Assembly (NCBI RefSeq): GCF_043678055.1
Contig: NZ_JBHEQA010000003.1
Span: forward strand, 310,001-374,000
Source: Spongiimicrobium salis
GTDB taxonomy: Bacteria > Bacteroidota > Bacteroidia > Flavobacteriales > Flavobacteriaceae
Length of the DNA: 64,000 nt
Direction: 5' to 3'
The position numbers and the translations under genes are program-made. The notes beneath the pieces are model-generated. The model saw only the letters and a program-made list of their open reading frames with translations. It was not told the DNA's origin and did no database searches. Positions 8,725-16,385 of this stretch are shown piece by piece (within the stretch, counting starts at the first letter, position 1; every line of letters starts with the position of its first letter).

Positions 8725-9270
8725 TCATTTCCACCCCTTCCTTTTTAATACGCCTTCAATATGTGCATAATGATGACTTCCATGCCAGGCATATTTTCCA
8801 ATATTTTCTGCCAAACTAACCACCGTATTTCCTTCGGGATGAATAAATTCATTTTTCAACTCCTCCGCACTCAAACCTTTTAAAAAATATACCAGTTTGG
8901 CATGCACCACTTTTAAGTGATCCAGGGATAATTGTATGGGAGCCGTGCGTGCATCGAACAAATTGGACCATCCTTTTTCCTCATAGGGCTTTATCACAGG
9001 TTTATCTTCCGTAAGTGCCCATTTAAAGCGGATATAACTGTGATGATGGCTATCTGCAATATGATGAACCAGCTGTCGTATCGTCCAACCTTCTGGTCTA
9101 TACGGGGTCTCCAACTGATCTTCGGACAAGTGGGACACTACATCCCGAACTTTTTGTGGTAATTCCTCTAAAATAGCGATCCATTCTTTAATCTGATTAT
9201 CCGTAATCGTTTCAGGGGATTCAAATTTCCCAATTGGATAACGTAGTTGTTCCAAAGTAGCATTTTCCAT
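8725..9270 (-). CDS. DinB-like YfiT/BstA-family metal-dependent transferase
   Basis: A 181-residue four-helix DinB-fold protein. It keeps the YfiT pattern: YPIGKFESPE at the start, the first metal ligand cluster LVHHIADSHHHSYIR (residues 68-82), and a C-terminal WHGSHHYAHIEGVL that brings the remaining His ligands. Family members include bacillithiol S-transferases (BstA); Bacteroidota homologues are usually annotated only as putative metal-dependent hydrolases. Thiol-transferase activity here is an inference. It is convergent with the GNAT gene and divergent from the peroxiredoxin. Confidence 0.85.
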   Translation of the reverse strand: MENATLEQLRYPIGKFESPETITDNQIKEWIAILEELPQKVRDVVSHLSEDQLETPYRPEGWTIRQLVHHIADSHHHSYIRFKWALTEDKPVIKPYEEKGWSNLFDARTAPIQLSLDHLKVVHAKLVYFLKGLSAEELKNEFIHPEGNTVVSLAENIGKYAWHGSHHYAHIEGVLKRKGWK

Positions 9271-9379
9271 AGGTTAAAGATACTAAAGTTTCTATGGATC
9301 CGCTTTCTTAAAAAAGGAAATCCCTTTAAATTTTAATACAGTTTTAACCTTTAAAAACCCCATAATTTCCCAAAGGCAT

Positions 9380-9387
9380 TAATTTTG
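9380..9387 (+). promoter_or_regulatory. Possible peroxiredoxin promoter -7 element
   Basis: TAATTTTG matches TAnnTTTG, 55 bases upstream of the chosen ATG at 9443. No good -33 element is seen. It argues against the upstream TTG (9404) as the start. Confidence 0.4.
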
Positions 9388-9442
9388 TAAAACCCCCTTA
9401 TTTTTGGAGGGTAAAACAATTAATACACTTAAAAAAAGACAT

Positions 9443-10081
9443 ATGGCAACTTTACGATTGGGCGATACAGCGCCAGATTTTACAGCAGACAGTTCCATTG
9501 GAACCATAAATTTATATGACTATCTAGGAGAAGGCTGGGGAATTTTATTTTCCCATCCCGCAGATTTCACCCCGGTATGTACTACCGAATTGGGTACTGC
9601 AGCGAAATTCAAAGAGGAGTTTGCCAAAAGGAATGTAAAAATGATTGCATTGAGTGTGGATGGTGCCGAATCGCACAAGGAATGGATCAAGGATATCAAT
9701 GAGACGCAGCAGACTACGGTTAATTTTCCGATAGTTGCGGATGAAGATAAAAAAGTTTCGGATTTGTATGATATGATCCACCCAAAAGCCGATAATACGC
9801 TTACCGTACGTTCCGTATATATTATCGCGCCAGATCGGACCATAAAATTAATGCTTACCTATCCGGCATCTACGGGACGTAATTTCTATGAATTACTTCG
9901 TGTTATTGATTCCTTGCAATTGACAGCATATCACAAGGTAGCTACTCCAGCCAATTGGGAACACGGACAGGATGTTGTTGTTAGTCCTGCCATTGCGACA
10001 GAAGATGCTAAAGAAATTTTCCCAAAAGGAGTAGAAGAAATAAAGCCTTACCTAAGGTTGACACCAGATCCTACGGCTTAA
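9443..10081 (+). CDS. 1-Cys peroxiredoxin (Prx6 type)
   Basis: A 212-residue cytosolic peroxidase that reduces hydrogen peroxide and alkyl hydroperoxides. The peroxidatic Cys46 lies in DFTPVCTTELG, with the Prx6 features SHPADFTP and a long C-terminal arm (ANWEHGQDVVVSPAI and KEIFPKGVEEIKPYLRLTPDP). No other Cys is present in the protein, so the mechanism must be 1-Cys with an external thiol. The frame is open 13 codons further upstream to a TTG, but the ATG at 9443 (MATLRLGDTAPDF) matches family N-termini. It stands alone, upstream of a cold-shock gene that has its own promoter. Confidence 0.93.
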   Translation: MATLRLGDTAPDFTADSSIGTINLYDYLGEGWGILFSHPADFTPVCTTELGTAAKFKEEFAKRNVKMIALSVDGAESHKEWIKDINETQQTTVNFPIVADEDKKVSDLYDMIHPKADNTLTVRSVYIIAPDRTIKLMLTYPASTGRNFYELLRVIDSLQLTAYHKVATPANWEHGQDVVVSPAIATEDAKEIFPKGVEEIKPYLRLTPDPTA

Positions 10082-10137
10082 ACATTAGTTAACATAAAGA
10101 AAACATGGTTAAAAAGAGTGGTTTAAGAATTAAACAC

Positions 10138-10145
10138 TACCTTTG
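10138..10145 (+). promoter_or_regulatory. Cold-shock gene promoter -7 element
   Basis: TACCTTTG matches TAnnTTTG, 29 bases before the ATG. The upstream half is not clear. The predicted leader is only about 23 bases, unlike the long regulatory leader of E. coli cspA. Confidence 0.5.
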
Positions 10146-10174
10146 TGCCTAATTAATTTTTTATATTTATACTA

Positions 10175-10366
10175 ATGAGTAAAGGAACAGTAAAATTCTT
10201 CAATGATTCCAAAGGATATGGTTTCATCACCGAAGACGGATCGAACGAGGAACATTTTGTACATGTATCAGGATTGATCGATGAAATTCGTGAAGGTGAC
10301 GCAGTAGAATTTGAACTACAACAAGGAAAAAAAGGATTGAACGCAGTAAACGTTAAAGTACTTTAA
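10175..10366 (+). CDS. Cold-shock domain protein (CspA family)
   Basis: A 63-residue single cold-shock domain. Both RNA-binding motifs are intact: RNP1 as KGYGFITED (residues 13-21) and RNP2 as EHFVHVSGL (residues 26-34). The N-terminus MSKGTVKFFNDSKGYG is standard. It binds single-stranded RNA and DNA as a chaperone. It has its own promoter-like -7 box and a strong terminator, so it is monocistronic. Confidence 0.95.
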   Translation: MSKGTVKFFNDSKGYGFITEDGSNEEHFVHVSGLIDEIREGDAVEFELQQGKKGLNAVNVKVL

Positions 10367-10397
10367 CTAGCAGGTTATTATATCTTTTTAAAGACAC

Positions 10398-10432
10398 AAA
10401 AGCCTTGACCATCTGGTCAGGGCTTTTTTTTA
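10398..10432 (+). terminator. Intrinsic terminator after the cold-shock gene
   Basis: A 13-bp stem (10398-10410 with 10415-10427, one G-T pair) and a 4-base loop ATCT are followed by a long T-run. It lies 31 bases after the stop. Confidence 0.9.
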
Positions 10433-10960
10433 TCTACAGATAAAAAAATCGACATCGCTTTTGATAAAATTAAATTTTAAAAAAAGGAATACTTTTTAAA
10501 ATATTGTAATTATCTGTTAATAAAGTATTTACAAACTAAAAAAGCTTCTTTTTTCTTCCTTCATTATTTATTCGTAAAATCTTACGCAACCCTTTTCCCA
10601 AATAGTCGTCTATACCATAAAAGGACATTTTTTCCCAAAACAAACCGATATGACCACATTCTTAAGCCTCCTATTTTTATTACTGTCCCTGAATCTCGTT
10701 CTTATCTTAAGAAAAGAAAGTCGCAGGAATATCATACGGTAAGCATTTAAATGTTAAAAAAGTAGGGTTGAAGGCAATCTTGTTGTTCCATTATTAGAAA
10801 CACGGTTCATTTTAGTGTTCATAGAAGTACCATTGCATAACCAATACATTACCATTTTAACGAGTACTTATGGTCTCTTTTTTTAGCATCTTCTTGGTTT
10901 TATTAGTCATGAATATTTTTGTGATGATTGCCCCTGCTGGAAATTCTAAAAAAGCATTGA
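10433..10960. other. AT-rich intergenic stretch between the cold-shock gene and the subtilase
   Basis: About 530 bases with no convincing conserved gene. It holds one possible tiny membrane-protein frame (10650-10742, listed separately). An open frame at 10870-11052 is rejected because it runs through the terminator hairpin at 10962-10985 into the end of the opposite gene. Confidence 0.6.
10650..10742 (+). CDS. Possible 30-residue single-pass membrane protein
   Basis: An ATG-to-TAA frame of 30 codons encodes a hydrophobic N-terminal segment (MTTFLSLLFLLLSLNLVLIL) followed by a positively charged tail (RKESRRNIIR). This is the layout of a small membrane protein with a cytoplasmic basic tail. 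No promoter box or strong ribosome-binding signal is evident, and no homology can be claimed. It may be a chance frame in AT-rich DNA. Confidence 0.25.
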   Translation: MTTFLSLLFLLLSLNLVLILRKESRRNIIR

Positions 10961-10961
10961 A

Positions 10962-10985
10962 AAAGGCCTTGCTTCCAAGGCCTTT
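10962..10985. terminator. Terminator downstream of the subtilase gene
   Basis: A perfect 10-bp stem (AAAGGCCTTG, loop CTTC, CAAGGCCTTT) lies 25 bases past the minus-strand stop at 11010 and is followed on that strand by a short T-run. Confidence 0.8.
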
Positions 10986-11009
10986 ATATTTTTTTATTTT
11001 AGTGTTGTG

Positions 11010-12533
11010 CTATTGTACCGCCTTGAGCGCATCTATATTTCCCCATCCATAATCCCTACTCCTATTGGGGTATAGTTCTGCCGAAGTTTTTAGCTTGTTA
11101 AGCACATCATCCCGGCTCCAATTGGGATGCTTAGCCCATACCAAAGCAGCTATCCCTGCAGTAGTGGCCGTTGCTACAGAAGATCCCCCCACATAGTCCG
11201 AAGCCCCATTCGCATGCCCTAAAACAGGGATATGATTGTTATTTGAACGTTCCATAATCACTGTAAAGTCAATTTTTCTTCCTTTGTGGCAAGCATCGCA
11301 TTCATCATAACCTGCTCCTTCTTCGATCCCGGTCACTGCAACAGTTTCACTCATGGATGCGGGAAAAATAACTCCTACAAAATTGGTAAAAGAAGTAGAT
11401 GTCCCTCCTGCGCAGAAAATTAATTTTCCACGACCGTGGGCAAAACGAATGGCATCTTTAATACGGTTTACCGAAAAAATATGTCCCATAGACATGGAAA
11501 TGATCTTTACATCGGCCCGGTTGCCTAGAGCCGTAATTGCCCTGGCCACACCACGTTGCTCCTGATATCCATCGAGAACCACATTCTTTGCAGCTCTATA
11601 ACTAATTAAATTAGCATTATAAGCTACACCTACAGGCAGTCCCCTATCATTTCTAGGGGCAGTGGCCGCAGCAGTCATACTTGTGCCATGACCACATTGA
11701 TCATTGGGTCCATCCGTTTTTCTGGACCAAGGCCAGGGGGAATTGATATACGTTCCAAAGCGTTCCACTCTTCTCCCAGAAGAGAACCCATTGTTAAAAC
11801 TACTTCCCAATAAAGATTGATTGGGAGAAATGCCCGTATCGACTACGCCAATGGTAATACCTCTTCCTGTACTAAAGCTCCATGCATTATTGATGCGATG
11901 TAAGGGAAAATTCCACGGCATCCTCGCATTGGGCGATATGGTAGTAAAATCAGCCGTTTCCAAATTTTCTCCTTCCAATCCACATCCCGATCCGCCACCT
12001 TTGTTGGTAGTACCCTCCTGAAAGTATTGATATCCAGCAGGCTCAAGATAACGTAAGTCACTATTTTTTCGCAATGCAATTATGGTCTCTAATTTGGTCA
12101 CCTTAAAGTCCATTACCGTAAGAAATTCATCATCATGAATTAAAATATCCTCGGACTCCTGCTTTTGTTGATTTCCTTCTTCATATTCGCTTCCGGTAAC
12201 CAATTGTACAAGCTCCTTTCTTGCCAATTGATGGGTACTAGTATTCTTATTGGAAAAATCCCCTTCACCATTCCCATATCCCACGGTGAGGATATTATTA
12301 CCTTGAATCACGGCACTCCAAAGTAGTTGATCAGAAGCATCATTCCAATTAAAATCGCCTGTAGTACGTATACTTTTCTCTATGGTCTGGTTAATCTCTT
12401 CTTTACTCAGAAGGCTTTGAGCGCCAGTTTCAATTTCCGTTTCCGGATTTAATTCAGCATCTAGGGCGTCTTCCGAACAGGAAAGGTTCCACAGCATTAT
12501 AAAACATAACCCCTGTAGTAAAATTCTTCTCAT
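11010..12533 (-). CDS. Subtilisin-like S8 serine protease, lipoprotein
   Basis: A 507-residue envelope protease with a lipoprotein signal (MRRILLQGLCFIMLWNLSC, Cys at 19). Residues 20-200 are a propeptide-like region. The S8 catalytic domain follows with the triad Asp232 (GVVDTG), His282 (CGHGTSM) and Ser452 (GGSSVATA). The oxyanion region is present before the Ser. The catalytic domain contains a Cys-rich insertion (DECDACHKG) that could form a disulfide or bind metal. There is no C-terminal type IX secretion domain, so the lipid anchor probably retains it. It is a single gene with its own downstream terminator. Substrate unknown. Confidence 0.9.
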   Translation of the reverse strand: MRRILLQGLCFIMLWNLSCSEDALDAELNPETEIETGAQSLLSKEEINQTIEKSIRTTGDFNWNDASDQLLWSAVIQGNNILTVGYGNGEGDFSNKNTSTHQLARKELVQLVTGSEYEEGNQQKQESEDILIHDDEFLTVMDFKVTKLETIIALRKNSDLRYLEPAGYQYFQEGTTNKGGGSGCGLEGENLETADFTTISPNARMPWNFPLHRINNAWSFSTGRGITIGVVDTGISPNQSLLGSSFNNGFSSGRRVERFGTYINSPWPWSRKTDGPNDQCGHGTSMTAAATAPRNDRGLPVGVAYNANLISYRAAKNVVLDGYQEQRGVARAITALGNRADVKIISMSMGHIFSVNRIKDAIRFAHGRGKLIFCAGGTSTSFTNFVGVIFPASMSETVAVTGIEEGAGYDECDACHKGRKIDFTVIMERSNNNHIPVLGHANGASDYVGGSSVATATTAGIAALVWAKHPNWSRDDVLNKLKTSAELYPNRSRDYGWGNIDALKAVQ

Positions 12534-12690
12534 AAATTAGGTTTTTTGGTTAAATAAAAGTTAAATATATTTATTATTTCACAAAAAAACGATGCCTTTT
12601 ATAAGAATTCGATAAAATTTTGTTTAAAATAATCTCGTACTTATCATTGGGCTATGGAGATCCTATAATCGCATTTGCCATAATCCAGCA

Positions 12691-12727
12691 CAAAAAAAAT
12701 GCTTTCCCAAAATGGAAAAGCATTTTT
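12691..12727 (-). terminator. Terminator of the immunophilin gene
   Basis: A GC-poor hairpin (12695-12707 with 12714-12727, one bulged base) is followed on the minus strand by eight T. It lies 22 bases past the immunophilin stop. Confidence 0.8.
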
Positions 12728-12748
12728 AATATACAGTATAGGGATTTG

Positions 12749-13681
12749 TTATTGCACCCCCATCAATTCAACGTCAAAAATCAACGTGGCATTTGGTGGT
12801 ATCACTCCTCCGGCTCCAGCACTTCCATAGGCTAAGTTGGAAGGAATTACAAAACGGGCCTTATCTCCTACTTGTAGTAAAGCAATGCCTTCATCCCATC
12901 CTGGAATGACCTGCCCTACTCCCAATTGAAAATCAATGGGCTGATTTCTTTTAAAGGAAGAATCAAAAACCTGTCCATCGGGCAATGCTCCTTCATAATG
13001 CACGGAAACCTTCTGTCCTTTTTCGGCTTTTGCCCCACTTCCTTTTTGAATGATTTTATATCGTAAACCACTTTCCGTAGCTTCGAATCCCGCTGCAATC
13101 TTATCCAATGCCGCTTCTTGTCTTGCTTTTTCTTCGGCCAAACGTTTTTCTCTAGAACCTTCAAATGTACGGAAAGCTTCCACTGCATTCCAATTTTCCG
13201 CCTCACTTCCCACACGTACAATTTCCAAGGAATCGATAAGATCATTCTGGGCAATGGCATCTACGACCTCCTGCCCTTCGGCAACGTGTCCAAAGACCGT
13301 ATGTTTATTATCTAACCATGGTGTGGGGACATGGGTAATGAAAAATTGACTCCCATTGGTTCCAGGACCTGCATTGGCCATGGACAATACCCCAGGCGCT
13401 GAATGCTTGAGTTCTGGGTGGAATTCATCATCAAACTTATATCCTGCATCTCCCGTTCCCGTTCCCAAAGGACATCCGCCTTGAATCATAAAATCTGGAA
13501 TAACCCTATGAAATTTAAGGCCATTATAATAAGGTGTTCCCTGAGGTTTTTGCGTATTTTCCAAATTCCCTTCGGCCAAGGCCACAAAATTACCTACCGT
13601 ACCAGGGGTTTTATCATGTGTCAGTTTTACTAAAATCTCCCCTTTGGAGGTATTGAATTTAGCATAGATTCCATCTTGCAT
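12749..13681 (-). CDS. Dual-family immunophilin: cyclophilin-FKBP peptidyl-prolyl isomerase fusion
   Basis: A 310-residue protein with two unrelated prolyl-isomerase domains. Residues 1-165 are a cyclophilin, with GLKFHRVIPDFMIQGG (catalytic Arg region), NGSQFFIT and WLDNKHTVFG. A helical, charged linker (about 165-205, rich in Glu, Arg, Lys) leads to an FKBP domain, with VSVHYEGALPDGQVFDSS, GVGQVIPGWDEG and IPSNLAYG. There is no signal peptide, so it is cytosolic. Cyclophilin-FKBP fusions are known from flavobacteria and a few other groups. A minus-strand -7 box lies just upstream, and a terminator follows. Confidence 0.93.
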   Translation of the reverse strand: MQDGIYAKFNTSKGEILVKLTHDKTPGTVGNFVALAEGNLENTQKPQGTPYYNGLKFHRVIPDFMIQGGCPLGTGTGDAGYKFDDEFHPELKHSAPGVLSMANAGPGTNGSQFFITHVPTPWLDNKHTVFGHVAEGQEVVDAIAQNDLIDSLEIVRVGSEAENWNAVEAFRTFEGSREKRLAEEKARQEAALDKIAAGFEATESGLRYKIIQKGSGAKAEKGQKVSVHYEGALPDGQVFDSSFKRNQPIDFQLGVGQVIPGWDEGIALLQVGDKARFVIPSNLAYGSAGAGGVIPPNATLIFDVELMGVQ

Positions 13682-13703
13682 AATGCTTGTTTTAAATGAG
13701 CTG

Positions 13704-13711
13704 CAAAGGTA
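13704..13711 (-). promoter_or_regulatory. Immunophilin promoter -7 element
   Basis: On the minus strand this reads TACCTTTG, matching TAnnTTTG, 22 bases upstream of the ATG. The -33 half is not clear. Confidence 0.5.
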
Positions 13712-13973
13712 TGGATTTTTGTTTGTTTTTTACTTCGGCTTGGCAAAGTAAAAAAACGGGAAAGGGAGTCTTGTTTTTGTTAAAATTGACTTATGGGGAG
13801 AGTAATTTCAAAACCACATAAGAATTTCTATATATCTGCGTTAAAGTAGTACAAAATAGCAGTGCCCGATTTATGAAATGGTTCTATTTTTTTGTTACAA
13901 CATTCCTTCACACCCAAGAAATATGGGCTTGCTGGCCTATTGCCCCAACTAAACCATTCCAAACCTACTCCAG

Positions 13974-16202
13974 ATGCATTTAAGATTATTCGTACTTTTT
14001 TTATTGCTATGGACGACATTGCTCAAGGCACAGACCATCACGGGATTACCCAAGATTTCCAAGGATTCTACGGCCACTGAGATCAATGTTTTACTCGATA
14101 GCTTGGAACGTAGAATGCGACAGGAATTTTATAAAAACAATTTTGCCATTCTCCTCAACTATGGAGATACTGCCCTGTCCCTAGCACAAAAAGTTGGAGA
14201 TCAAAACCGCGCTTTGGTCGTTTCCCGCTATATCGGAAATACGTTTGCACGAATGAACGATACGGTGCGTGCTAAAAAAGTGCTCCAGAAAAATCTACAA
14301 GAGGCCAAGTTGATCAAAGATTCCATTATCATTGCCAATGCCACCATAGATTTAGGGAATCTTTATATTGTACAGCAACAGAACGATAAAGCCCTATACT
14401 ATTATAAAATGGCTATCCCCTTGATCAGGAAACAAGGCAATGCGCGAAGTGCTTTTGTAGTTCACAATAATGTGGCGGAAATTTACCTCAATAAAAAAGA
14501 TACCAATAACGCGGAGGCACATATTGATACCTTAACGAAACTCATTGCCGATAATGAATTCGGCGCCCTCCTGATCGCCGCTTATCATCTTCTCAAAGGT
14601 CGACTTTACTTGCTTAAAAACAAGCCCGATGATGCCATCGCTATCTTTAAAGAGAATATTGCCCGATCCGAAAACGCGAATTATGTAGATGGTACCCATG
14701 ATACCTATAAATACTATATGGAAGCTCTTATTCTCAAGAAAGACTACGAGCAATTGCATTACGTACGGCAAAAATATGATATCCTTAAGGACGAAAAATT
14801 TGAAATAGAAAAAGCCAAGGCTCTAGAAGCGGTCACTTCCAAGATGAATGTAGATCAATTTAAGCAAGAGCTAAAGGCCAAGAATTTGGAAAACGAGCTG
14901 AATCGGCAAACTGCGGAAAGAAGTAAGATTTTCCTTTACATCGTGATATTCGCTTCGCTCATATTATCCACCTTTATCATTATTCTACTTATTTCCGTTC
15001 GCAAAAGAAAAGAATTGGTGGCAACGCTGCGAGAAAAAAACAAGCAATATCTCATTGCTAAGCAAAAAACGGAAGAATTATCCAAAGTAAAGAGCAAATT
15101 CTTATCGACCATCAGTCATGAATTGCGGACACCCCTTTACGGAATTATTGGAATTTCTTCTATTTTAATGGAAGATATCAAGCTCAAAAAACACAGTGAA
15201 GATATTAACTCTTTAAAATTCTCTGCGGATTATCTCTTGGCGCTGATCAATGACCTATTGCATTTGAACAAGTTGGATGCCACCAAGGATAAAAAATTGG
15301 AACATCATCCCTTTCAGCCCAGAATATTAATTTCCAATATTGTGAATTCCTTTGAATTCATGCGATCCCAAAACAACAATACCTTTGACATCATCATTGA
15401 TGAAGACATTCCCACTTTTATTATGGGAGATCGCGTAAAACTATCTCAGATATTAATGAACCTGATTGGGAATGCCTGTAAATTTACGGAGGAAGGTACC
15501 ATCACTATTGAAGTGACCCAAAAGATAATCAGCGGTGGATATGTTGGTTTAAATTTCCGCATTTCGGATACCGGGATTGGAATTTCCGAAGAAAAGCAAA
15601 AGACCATTTTCGACGAATTCACACAGGATACCAATAAAACCAATTTTGCGGGAACTGGTCTAGGACTGGCCATTGTGAAAAAATTATTGGACTTACATAA
15701 GGCAGATATTGTGTTGGAAAGTAGCCCGGATACGGGTACTACCTTCAAATTTTCTATTGAATATGCGATTTCGTCCCCAGAAGATCACCGTATTGTGGAG
15801 TCCGAAGACAAAATTGATAAAGCCATTGCGGGCAGTCATATTTTGGTAGTAGACGATAACCGTATCAACCAATTGGTCACAAGAAAGATCTTGGAAAGAA
15901 ACGGATATGTCTGTTCTATTGTAGATAATGGAAAAAAAGCGGTAGACATTGTCCAAAAAGAGGTGTTTGACCTTATTTTAATGGATATTAATATGCCGGT
16001 GATGAATGGCTTGGACGCCACGGCACTGATACGCAAAGCCAATATCAAAACACCTATCATTGCCTTGACCGCTATAGATTTGGAAAAAATTAAGCGCAAT
16101 ATCTACACTACGGGCATCAATGATGTTGTCATTAAACCTTATGACGTTAATGTATTCCTGGATACCTTGAAACGCAACTTTGTGCAGACCATTAAGATAT
16201 AA
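13974..16202 (+). CDS. TPR-containing hybrid sensor histidine kinase
   Basis: A 742-residue membrane kinase. A signal peptide (MHLRLFVLFLLLWTTLLKAQ) is followed by a periplasmic region of about 290 residues with TPR-like repeats (DRALVVSRYIGNTFARMND-like units, IDLGNLYIVQQQNDKALYYY). One transmembrane helix lies at about 318-343. In the cytosol come HisKA with phospho-acceptor His382 (TISHELRTPLYG), an HATPase domain (NLIGNACKF, DTGIGI, GTGLGLAIVKKL) and a C-terminal receiver with phospho-acceptor Asp671 (LILMDINMPVMNG). No output domain or adjacent response regulator is present, so the partner must be encoded elsewhere. The signal sensed is unknown. Confidence 0.93.
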   Translation: MHLRLFVLFLLLWTTLLKAQTITGLPKISKDSTATEINVLLDSLERRMRQEFYKNNFAILLNYGDTALSLAQKVGDQNRALVVSRYIGNTFARMNDTVRAKKVLQKNLQEAKLIKDSIIIANATIDLGNLYIVQQQNDKALYYYKMAIPLIRKQGNARSAFVVHNNVAEIYLNKKDTNNAEAHIDTLTKLIADNEFGALLIAAYHLLKGRLYLLKNKPDDAIAIFKENIARSENANYVDGTHDTYKYYMEALILKKDYEQLHYVRQKYDILKDEKFEIEKAKALEAVTSKMNVDQFKQELKAKNLENELNRQTAERSKIFLYIVIFASLILSTFIIILLISVRKRKELVATLREKNKQYLIAKQKTEELSKVKSKFLSTISHELRTPLYGIIGISSILMEDIKLKKHSEDINSLKFSADYLLALINDLLHLNKLDATKDKKLEHHPFQPRILISNIVNSFEFMRSQNNNTFDIIIDEDIPTFIMGDRVKLSQILMNLIGNACKFTEEGTITIEVTQKIISGGYVGLNFRISDTGIGISEEKQKTIFDEFTQDTNKTNFAGTGLGLAIVKKLLDLHKADIVLESSPDTGTTFKFSIEYAISSPEDHRIVESEDKIDKAIAGSHILVVDDNRINQLVTRKILERNGYVCSIVDNGKKAVDIVQKEVFDLILMDINMPVMNGLDATALIRKANIKTPIIALTAIDLEKIKRNIYTTGINDVVIKPYDVNVFLDTLKRNFVQTIKI

Positions 16203-16295
16203 TTACGGATTCTGTCTCCAATTCATCCTTAGGATAAACAATGGTAATATCTATACATCTCAAAATCATCCTATTAAACATTTGTCGTTAATATT

Positions 16296-16315
16296 ATTTA
16301 GATTAAATTAAAATA
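16296..16315 (+). promoter_or_regulatory. Upstream operator-like site of the imelysin promoter
   Basis: ATTTAGA, 5 bases, TTAAAATA. The same half-sites recur in opposite orientation at 16356-16375, with 17 of 20 positions identical. It sits directly upstream of the -33 element. Likely a metalloregulator (Fur, DtxR or MntR type) site by context; this is inference. Confidence 0.6.
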
Positions 16316-16318
16316 AGC

Positions 16319-16349
16319 TTGGAAAACTCGTTTTTTGCTTCTAGATTTG
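16319..16349 (+). promoter_or_regulatory. Promoter of the imelysin cluster
   Basis: TTG (16319-16321), 20 bases, TAGATTTG (16342-16349) fits the Bacteroidota promoter. The predicted transcription start, near 16356, falls at the edge of the second operator-like site. The leader would be about 30 bases. Confidence 0.65.
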
Positions 16350-16355
16350 CTTCTC

Positions 16356-16375
16356 TATTTTAAATCAGTCTAAAT
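16356..16375 (-). promoter_or_regulatory. Downstream operator-like site of the imelysin promoter
   Basis: On the minus strand this reads ATTTAGA, CTGAT, TTAAAATA, the inverted copy of the site at 16296-16315. Centres are 60 bp apart, so the pair brackets the promoter exactly. Confidence 0.6.
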
Positions 16376-16385
16376 AAACATTATA

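Noticed and set aside
9404..9442. Longer start for the 1-Cys peroxiredoxin
   Set aside because: The 13 extra codons begin at a TTG close to the promoter-like box at 9380-9387, and family N-termini begin at MATLRLGD.
10870..11052. 60-codon frame with a hydrophobic start
   Set aside because: It runs through the subtilase terminator hairpin (10962-10985) and into the 3' end of the opposite gene. Its residues after the first 20 follow the hairpin and T-tracts and do not look like a protein.
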